NCBI GenBank assembly: GCA_009760855.2 | Contig: WPIO01000058.1 | Span: 1,511,001-1,575,000, forward strand | Direction of reading: 5' to 3' | DNA from: Cristatella mucedo | Lineage: Eukaryota > Bryozoa > Phylactolaemata > Cristatellidae | Length of the DNA stretch: 64,000 nucleotides | Shown: one piece after another, positions 57,419 through 64,000 of the stretch | Layout: every line of letters starts with the position of its first letter | Numbering within the stretch: position 1 is the stretch's first letter | Made by a program: the position numbers and the translations under genes | Notes under the pieces: generated by a model | Told to the model about the DNA's origin: nothing | Database searches by the model: none | The model's input: only the letters and a program-made list of their open reading frames with translations

Positions 57419-57550
57419 GTATAATTCATTCGTGTAGTACCCTGAGAGAACTTAACCGCTACCCAGGCTCTTTACATATGCTGCAGGGGTCTGACGCTCG
57501 ACCTTCGTCGTTAAAGACAGGTATCTTACCCTGGTCCAAATCAGGCAGCA
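57419..57550 (-). mobile_element. SINE2, degenerate, minus strand
   Basis: AATTCATTCGTGTAGTACCC, TGAGAGAACTTAACCGCTAC and CTTTACATATGCTGCAGGGG match the SINE2 tail. The head is largely lost (ATCTTACCCTGGTCCAAATC). Confidence 0.65.
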
Positions 57551-57888
57551 TTAGATGCTGTCAAAAGGCTGGAAACAAGCACTAGGGGCCAATTTATCAC
57601 GGCAGGGGGTGAAAACTGCTCGATTGAAGCATCATTTTGCAACCGGTCTGGCTCATTCGGTGCATCCTCTGGCTCACTCGATGCATCACTATGAGGATTA
57701 TAACGGCATCTATACCTTTGACCAGCTGGGCACTTTGAATGTGACAGGTTCAGTTATGAGTTCATTAGTTGCTTCAAAATGGTGGGAGTTACCAGTGGAC
57801 TCCCGAAAGGTGCTCATGCCACCACTGTACATCAAATATGAAAAAAGTTGTCACTACTCTAGATAAAGAGTTGACAGTCTTCGAGTAT

Positions 57889-59690
57889 CTTAATAATAAC
57901 AATAATGATAATAATAATAATGTATTTGATATAGCACCCTCAGAGAACTCAATCTCTTTCTAGGCACTTTACATTTCCTGCAAAGGAAGCACGATCGAAT
58001 GTTTAGTGGTAGCATACTCAATAAACAACAAGAAGAACATGGTCAGGCATGACATGCACAGGGTCAGCATGCAAATATGGTTAGTGGCAGCATGCACAGT
58101 GTCAGCATGCACAAGCTCACAAAGGTCGAATCACAGGGGCTCGCTAAATGCTGTCATAAATAGATGTGTTTTTAGTTTCTTTTTAAATGTGGTCAAGTCA
58201 GGAGATGTCATAATGCAAGTCGGGAGTGAGTTATAAGCCTTGAGAGCAGAATAACGAAAGGCACGGTCTCCAAAAGATTTGAGGTTTGTATGAGGTATAG
58301 TTAAACACTTGGATTCCGAAAAGCAGGTGGAACGATGCTTAGCTTGCTGGGGTTAGTAGATCTGACAGGTAGGCTGGAGCCAAAGAATGAAGTGACCTAA
58401 AAGTGAGCGACAAAACCTTGAAGTCGATGCATTGCTAGGCTGGGAGCAAGTGCGTGTTGGCCAGAAGTGGTGTGATATGGCAACTGTGACGCTCACGACA
58501 GACAAGCCTAGCTGCAGATGATTGCACCAGCTGTCAGTATCCGAGTGCACAGGCCTGTAGACCAGCAAGCAGTGAGTTACAGAAGTCAAGACGGGATGTC
58601 ACAATAGATGGGCTATGTATATGTGCTATCCCTGTTTAAGCAAGCCCGAATTTTAGCAATGTTATGTAGCTAAAAATAGTTAGTCGTGGTTGTGGAGCTG
58701 ATATGGTCGTCAAATGAAAGATCAATTTGGAACATGGCACCTAGATTTCGTGCAGATTCAACTGGACGTACGCTGGCATAGCCGATTGTGAGCATTAACC
58801 TTCCCAGTTTCTGAACCACACTTGGTTCAAAACATGTAGCAAAGGAGTTGAAAGAATTCGACATGCTGGAGAGCTAGGAGGGATCGAAGTAAAAGTACAA
58901 CTGAGTTTTATATGCATAAAGTAAAAGCCGAGATTTTCCCTAGCAATCAAATCGGCAAGAGAGAATAAATATAATTCGGGAAAAGAATGGAACCAAGCAC
59001 CGAGCCCTTAGGTAACCCATACTTCAGAAGTTTCTTGGAAGATCTTTGTTCATTCACATTAATACTCTGGAACCTCTCACTGAGATATAATGTAATGTAT
59101 CTAAGTTCATAACTCCACGGAGCCATAAAGACTATGTGGGTGTTTCGCAGGTGAGTAGTGTGTGGCACACTCACAGCCTAAGCGGCTTCTGGTATGCATT
59201 CGGTAGCCGACAGACTTCGTCTCACGCAACAAAGAGGAAATGGGAGGCATAGCAGAGTCAGGAGAGCAGTTGAGGTAGTGAGTAGCACGGAAGTAGCAGC
59301 TCTGGACTGCTGGAAAGGATGAGCCATAGTCGGCAGCAGGAGAGTAGTTGTCGTTGCATAAGAATTGTGGAGTTCCACAGCCTAGGACCTGCAGAGCTGA
59401 AGCTTCTGTTGCCAATGGTCTTTAAGCGGAGGAATGAAACTGTTGCAGCAGTTCAGCCAGGTACAAAGGAGCCAAGCCAAGCTAGGTACAAAGGACCTTG
59501 TGGGTCAGCGTAAGTACTTAGGACCTTAACCGTTGCAGTGCAGTACCAATGGTGCCCTGGCGAGGTGAGAGGCGCTCAAGAAGAACGTGGTGATCGATAG
59601 TATGAAAAGCTGGCAAAAGATCGAGCAAAACAAGCAGAGAGACTCTGACTAAGTCTGTATTCCTAAGTAGGTTGTTAAGTTAAAGAGATT
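57889..59690 (-). pseudogene. LINE A copy, minus strand, interrupted by LINE B
   Basis: The (AATA)n tail at 57889 and the C-terminal region 58200-58590 are followed by A-R-N-L-G-A-M-F-Q-I-D-L-S-F-D-D-H (58670-58864) and the block before A-D-D-T (58900-59090). After the LINE B insert, 59520-59690 matches the G-L-R-T-N/S-A-A-F-D region (GTGGTGATCGATAGTATGAA, GAGCAAAACAAGCAGAGAG). Coding is broken throughout. Confidence 0.85.
59094..59520 (-). mobile_element. LINE B 3' fragment inserted in LINE A
   Basis: TATAATGTAATGTATCTAAG, CTCCACGGAGCCATAAAGAC, CGGTAGCCGACAGACTTCGT, CAGGAGAGTAGTTGTCGTTG and CTTGTGGGTCAGCGTAAGTA. LINE A sequence lies on both sides. Confidence 0.75.
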
Positions 59691-59699
59691 TATAGCAAA

Positions 59700-59815
59700 G
59701 CTTTCTGTGCATTTCAAGTGCATTATTATTATTATTTCATTATCATTTTTTAATTATTTAATAATATTATTATTATTTCTTTCAAGTACATTATTATTAT
59801 TATTATTATTAAAGC
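59700..59815 (+). repeat. (ATT)n-rich tails
   Basis: CATTTCAAGTGCATTATTAT and TTTCAAGTACATTATTATTA are two LINE A-style tail ends in a row without their bodies. Confidence 0.7.
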
Positions 59816-60037
59816 TTGATCGATGCGCTGAGCTGTTAGGGACCATACTATAAATATCAAAAGAATGGGTTCTCATATCCGGCCCGAGTTGGCTCCTGGC
59901 GCTTTTCTTTTGTTAAAGCATTATTCACGGTACTTAACAACACAATAACATTTAGGAATGCATTTGAAGGGTGATAGCGAAGCGATAATAGGTATGCACG
60001 ATCATAAGTAATAAGCAGGTTACTAGCAGCTGCTCAC

Positions 60038-60328
60038 ATGGCTGTACCAGCCCCAAGCATTAAGTGTTCAGACTTCCTTAGGCATGTAGTTTCTTACGGG
60101 CTACGGTCTGACAACAAACAGATAAGGTTTAAACAGGTCTTAGATTTATCGGTTTTTGTATACGATGTTCACAAGAACTTCGATTTTTGGAAGATAATCC
60201 TGCCTCGAACAAGAACTGTTAGTATCGCTTGGTGTCGGGAGGCGGGACTGACTTCGAAATTCTTCCCTAAGCTGTCTGATGTGCAGGTCAAACTCGGTGT
60301 CTTAGGATGGGATAAAGAAGAGAATTGA
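60038..60328 (+). CDS. Unrecognised open frame, possibly first part of a decayed gene
   Basis: ATG at 60038, 96 codons, no low complexity. The composition looks protein-like (for example F-V-Y-D-V-H-K-N-F-D-F-W-K-I-I-L-P). Two more open pieces follow in the other two frames: 60312-60434 (R-I-E-W-R-D-F-L-K-N-L-T-S-K-V-K) and 60448-60588 (L-V-L-D-A-H-L-V-K-F-Y-E-N-V-C-A-Y-L). Three consecutive frames suggest one coding sequence broken by frameshifts, or exons of an unknown gene. I do not recognise a family. Confidence 0.35.
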   Translation: MAVPAPSIKCSDFLRHVVSYGLRSDNKQIRFKQVLDLSVFVYDVHKNFDFWKIILPRTRTVSIAWCREAGLTSKFFPKLSDVQVKLGVLGWDKEEN

Positions 60329-60599
60329 GTGGAGGGATTTTCTCAAGAACCTCACCAGTAAGGTGAAAGCAGCTCGCAGCAGCTTTGTTGCAGTGGTTCA
60401 GGCTTCCCCAGAAGTCACAAAGTTGAAATATATGTAGATCTGGTTGAGACTATGCTAGAGAGCTACTGCATAATGGACTGCAGGGTGTCCTTGTCCTTGA
60501 TGCACACCTTGTTAAATTCTATGAGAATGTGTGTGCATACTTGGAGAAGCAAAGGGAGCACTGTCGCAAAGATGTAGTGAACTTCTGAAGTTCTGCTAT

Positions 60600-61195
60600 T
60601 ACTATTAAGAATAGTATCATTTGAAAATGGTGGGAGAGCGCATCTGTTTTGTAAAAGTGGTGTACAGTATAGTCGCAAATCTCAAAAAACCACTGCCAAA
60701 TATTCTCTGGTAGCTTTTATAACTTTGCATAAATTCTTGTTAGTTCGGGCTTATTGTTTTGACCCAGCAGATTTAGCACAGCAGATTCGTCTGCTTTTAT
60801 TTGAAATGTGTAAATTTCAAATGTCACACTGACCTGATCGCAAAAGCAAAGTTTATGGGTAATAATGGCGACTGTTTGTACTTTTTAAGCACAAGCTCTT
60901 GATAAGTTGTACTTGCTACCGGGAACAAAAATTGTGCTACATAGTTTAATTGTTTGGATTCACGCTTTGGTATCTTCTGGTTATGTCGCTGAGCAGTGGT
61001 ATGCAGCCCAAATAGAAAAAATGCACGAGTTGCTTACAAAAATATCAATACACCACTGAAATGACAGCATCTAACTGCTGTTAGATGGATGGAAGGCACG
61101 TGTAGCTGAGCAACACCTCTCACAGCAAGCAAGGCCTCTCATGAGTTCCTCGCTTTTGCAGCATTTAGACTTTCACCTCACCTGTTTGCAGCTAT
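60600..61195. other. No gene recognised
   Basis: AT-rich sequence between the unrecognised open frames and the LINE A tail. Confidence 0.45.
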
Positions 61196-62130
61196 AATAA
61201 TAATAATAATAATAATAATAATGCACTTGATAAAGCGCCCTCAGAGAACTTAATCTCTTTATAGGCGCTTTCTTTTGCTGCAAAGGGAAATCCAATTGAA
61301 TGGTGAGTAATATCATGCTTGATAAACAAACAAATTGAATAACATGGTTAGGGGTGACATGCACAGGGTCAGCATGCAAATGTGGTTAGTGGCAGCATGC
61401 ACAGTGTCAGCACACATAAGCACGTGAAGGACGAATCACAGGGACCCACTAAATGCTGTCCTAAATAGGTGTGTTTTTAAGTTCTTTTTAAATGTCGTCA
61501 GGTCAGGAGATGTTCTGACGCAGGTCGAGAGGGAGTTCCAGGCTTTGGGAGCATACGAACTAAATGCACTGTCTCCAAAGGATATGAGGTTTGCACGAGG
61601 TATTTGCAGACTGTTGGAATCCGAAAAGCAGGTGGTACGATGCTTGGCCTGATGGGGTAGTATATCTGAGAGATAGGCTGGAGCCATAGAATGAAGGGAC
61701 CTAAAAGTGAGCGACAAAACCTTGAAGTCAATCCGTTGCTTGACTGGTAGCCAGTGCAGGTCGGCGAGAAGTGGAGTAATGTGGCAACTGTGACGCTCAC
61801 GACAGACAAGCCTAGCTGCAGAGTTTTGCACCAGCTGCAATCGCCTGATCGCACATGCCGGTAGGCCAGTAAGCAGTGAGTTGCAGAAGTCGAGACGAGA
61901 TGTCACAAATGCATGGACCAACTTAGACGTGGTATCCTTATCTAAACAAGCCCGAATTTTAGCAAATGTTATGAAGCTAAAAATATGCAGATTTGACTTT
62001 GGAGCTGATATGGTCGTCTAACGAGAGGTCGCTTTGGAATATGACACCTAGATTTCGAGCTGATTCGACAGGAGATAATGCTGGCAGAGCCAATTTTGAG
62101 AGACAACCTTTCCAATTTCTGAATCAAATT
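61196..62130 (-). pseudogene. LINE A copy, youngest-looking, minus strand
   Basis: (ATA)n at 61196, the complete 3' untranslated region, then a 161-codon frame 61436-61921 with V-H-A-F-V-T-S-R-L-D-F-C-N-S-L-L, H-I-T-P-L-L-A-D-L-H-W-L-P-V-K and S-F-G-D-S-A-F-S-S-Y-A-P-K-A-W-N. It is truncated near 62130, before the A-D-D-T block, where a DNA-transposon remnant starts. Confidence 0.92.
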
Positions 62131-62920
62131 GTTGAGCCGGCCCAGGCATGGAGCTAATCAAAAGCTTGCAAACATATGCCGATATGCTACCTTGGGCTAG
62201 TTGCAAGTGTTCACAAAGTGCATCTGCGAACGTGATACGAGATTGCATTAACCATTGCTTGGCCTCATCCCACAAGTGCTAGATCGAGTCAAGGTCCAAA
62301 GACTGGCTCAACCTGATCATAACTATTAGAAGTGGCTAAAATAATCTCTGATGTTAATAAAACAAATGTGCTTAGATTTAGCAGAGGCATGTTTCGTGGC
62401 ATCGTCGTGTTGGAAGATATAATCCTGTCCTCAAAGTGCCATCGCACTTGGTAGTCTGCCTTTCTGAATGTATAAATGAACGTCTATGGTCAGGATGTCT
62501 GGTATGAGGTGCAGAACTCTGACGTCATTTTCTGCTGAAACAACTTATACCATGACACCCTTACTCCCGAATTGGCCCACTGGCTGCCGGCATTCGAGTG
62601 AGTAGGATTCGTTGGGTTGCCGACACGTGTAAAGCCTTCTATACAGTTTGAAATCTGCTTGAATTAGAATTTGCATCTGTCACTCTATGCAACTCAACCT
62701 AATCTTGAGCAATCCAGTTGATCTGAGCCTTGGCCCACTGTAAATGGCATACCATATTCTTTTCGGACCAAAAGTGGCTGCCTCTTTGCAACTCGATAGT
62801 TCAGACTAACCTGATCTAATTCCCTTCTGACTTTATCACAGCTGGCTTGCTTTTCAGGCGATGCTTGCTGACTTGAAGAAGAGCTGACTCTGCAGCAAAA
62901 CGGTCTTTGAATGCCTCCAA
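62131..62920 (-). pseudogene. Decayed Tc1/mariner-like transposase
   Basis: On the minus strand, in order: A-K-R-Q-P-L-L-V-R-K-E-Y (about 62770), Y-T-C-R-Q-P-N-E-S-Y-S-L-E-C (about 62600), G-S-K-G-V-M-V, R-V-L-H-L-I-P-D-I-L, D-Y-I-F-Q-H-D-D-A-T-K-H (about 62410), then L-W-D-E-A-K-Q-W-L (about 62270) and L-I-S-S-M-P. This is the Tc1 pattern K-P-L-L-x-x-K, P-N/E-x-Y-x-P-E-C, V-M-V-W-G, F-Q-Q-D-N-D-P-K-H, H-L-W-D-x-x-K, L-V-x-S-M-P. The glutamate before H-L-W is a stop codon. Terminal repeats were not found. Confidence 0.8.
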
Positions 62921-62937
62921 CTGTATGATACAATCTT

Positions 62938-63095
62938 ATATAATTCATTTTTATGATGCCCTAAAAGAGCTAAATCCCTATTCATGTACTTCACATATGC
63001 CGAAGGGCTCTAGCCGACAACCTTGGTAATCAAAAATATTCACCTTGACCTTTGCAGTTAAAGTCGAGCACCTTAACTCCTTGGCCAAACCAGGA
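62938..63095 (-). mobile_element. SINE2, minus strand, divergent
   Basis: AATTCATTTTTATGATGCCC, TAAAAGAGCTAAATCCCTAT and CTTCACATATGCCGAAGGGC (tail side), and GCACCTTAACTCCTTGGCCAAACCAGG (head side, read in the complement as the A box). It has an insertion near 63030. Confidence 0.75.
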
Positions 63096-63718
63096 TTGTG
63101 CGTTCCCACCTAGCTGTAGAGTTAAGCTGGCCTTCCAAGTAGCATTTTCGGGGTTCCCAGTCTTCACTACCTTCCTTACGGTACTCAACCGTATTCTTTC
63201 GTAGTGATAAAGTACTAGCAACATGACCATACTAATCTCCAGCCTCATATAGCCCCATCATTTTAACCATTTCGAAGCTTGATAATTCGATGACCTTAGC
63301 TATGAATGGTTGGTTTCCTCCTGCAAAATATAAAAGGCTCAGTGGGTATGTTGTATAATTTCTGGTGGTGGGCAGCCTCTGGGTGGTTCTGGCATAAATT
63401 TGCAACATGTCGTTTATTGAGGCTCTAGTCTTGCCCAAATCCACAATTTAAAAAGAAAAGTAAGGAGATAATGGCCAAGTTTAGGCGTATTGTCTAGAAA
63501 GCATAACAGTGTCATTGCAATTCCTACTTGTGTGTACAAAACTAGCATAGAGAAACTGCATCCGGCTCCTGTTTAATCAGGGTCTAAGGAAAAGCTGCTA
63601 ATTGGGCTAATCTAGACAGTCTAAATATTGTTGTGTATCGGAGTTGGCTATCCTGCTGACATTTGGTTTGTATCTTTTTAATCAGCTCCTTCCGGCTCGG
63701 CTGAGAGTCTATCTAGAT

Positions 63719-63872
63719 CAGTGGTTCTTAACCTGGGGGTCGCGACTCCTTTGGGGGTCGAACGATCCTTTTGCAGGCGGTCGCCTAAGACCATAAGAAA
63801 ACATGCATTTACAAATTTTGCACACAATTATTTTATGGTTGGGGGTCGACACATCATCAGGAACTGTATATA
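63719..63872. mobile_element. SPIN-like hAT MITE, 3'-truncated copy
   Basis: It starts CAGTGGTTCTTAACCTGGGG and keeps GGGGGTCGAACGATCC, GTCGCCTAAGACCATAAG, TTTTATGGTTGGGGGTCG and CAGGAACTGTAT. It then runs into the AT-rich tail of a SINE2, so the last ~40 bases, including the right inverted repeat, are lost. The left half is better preserved than in the copy at 2817-3003. Confidence 0.8.
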
Positions 63873-64000
63873 TAAATATATAATTCATTTATATAGCGCC
63901 CCAAGTGAACTTAATCACTATTCAGGCGCTTCACATATGTCTCGGGGCTTGAGCTCACGACCTCAGCCAGACCTTGGTCGGGGCGAGCACCTTATCCACC
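63873..64000 (-). mobile_element. SINE2, minus strand, cut by the window end
   Basis: ATAATTCATTTATATAGCGC, CCCAAGTGAACTTAATCACT, GGGGCTTGAGCTCACGACCT and CAGACCTTGGTCGGGGCGAG, up to the A box. Its AT-rich end is fused to the truncated hAT MITE. Confidence 0.9.

Noticed and set aside
60038-60328. Assignment to a formin or ribosomal L1/L10a family
   Set aside because: Only scattered residues could be matched from memory and the order of conserved motifs does not hold; left as unrecognised.

Overview
The window is nuclear DNA of an invertebrate animal. Two spliced genes can be rebuilt from it. The rest is intron and intergenic sequence crowded with non-LTR retrotransposons, tRNA-derived SINEs, short DNA transposons and simple repeats. 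There are no prokaryotic features. The lineage cannot be fixed from the sequence. A lophotrochozoan such as a mollusc fits the dense L2/CR1-like LINEs, the tRNA SINEs and a SPIN-like hAT MITE, but this is inference. Most long open frames are parts of LINE reverse transcriptase or fall in simple repeats.

Gene 1 (+, 12175 to beyond 31481) is an alpha-carbonic anhydrase of the secreted or membrane type. It has a signal-peptide exon in a GC-rich, CpG-rich island, a candidate 11.4 kb first intron, and five further exons whose phases all match. The three zinc-binding histidines, the proton-shuttle histidine and the two cysteines of the extracellular disulphide are all present. The C-terminal exon or exons were not found. 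Gene 2 (+, 45347 to beyond 55867) is the 5' third of a sorting nexin 13 (SNX13) orthologue: a two-segment membrane anchor, the whole PXA domain and the start of the linker, over nine exons with compatible phases. The RGS, PX and nexin-C parts must lie past the last recognised exon, probably outside the window.

Repeat layout. 0.9-4 kb: a diverged repeat of about 165 bp that changes orientation near 2.3 kb and is interrupted by a compact LTR element with two LTRs and by a SPIN-like hAT MITE. 4.3-10.4 kb: LINE copies, one with its reverse-transcriptase active site broken by a SINE, then a 12-mer minisatellite and a weak minus-strand candidate exon. 11.6-12.8 kb: the CpG-rich island with carbonic anhydrase exon 1. 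13-23.7 kb: the long first intron, full of LINE and SINE copies. 33-43.5 kb: intergenic, with a three-layer nested LINE (37.0-39.2 kb) and a 165-bp minisatellite (41.6-42.1 kb). 46-64 kb: SNX13 introns with SINEs, LINE A and LINE B copies, a decayed Tc1/mariner transposase (62.1-62.9 kb) and a second SPIN-like MITE.

The mobile elements form a connected system. LINE A ends in a conserved 3' tail followed by (ATT)n. SINE2 carries almost the same tail behind a tRNA-like head, which suggests that it borrows the LINE A machinery. SINE1 has a different body, a perfect palindrome inside its tRNA-like head, and at least one relative with a different tRNA head.
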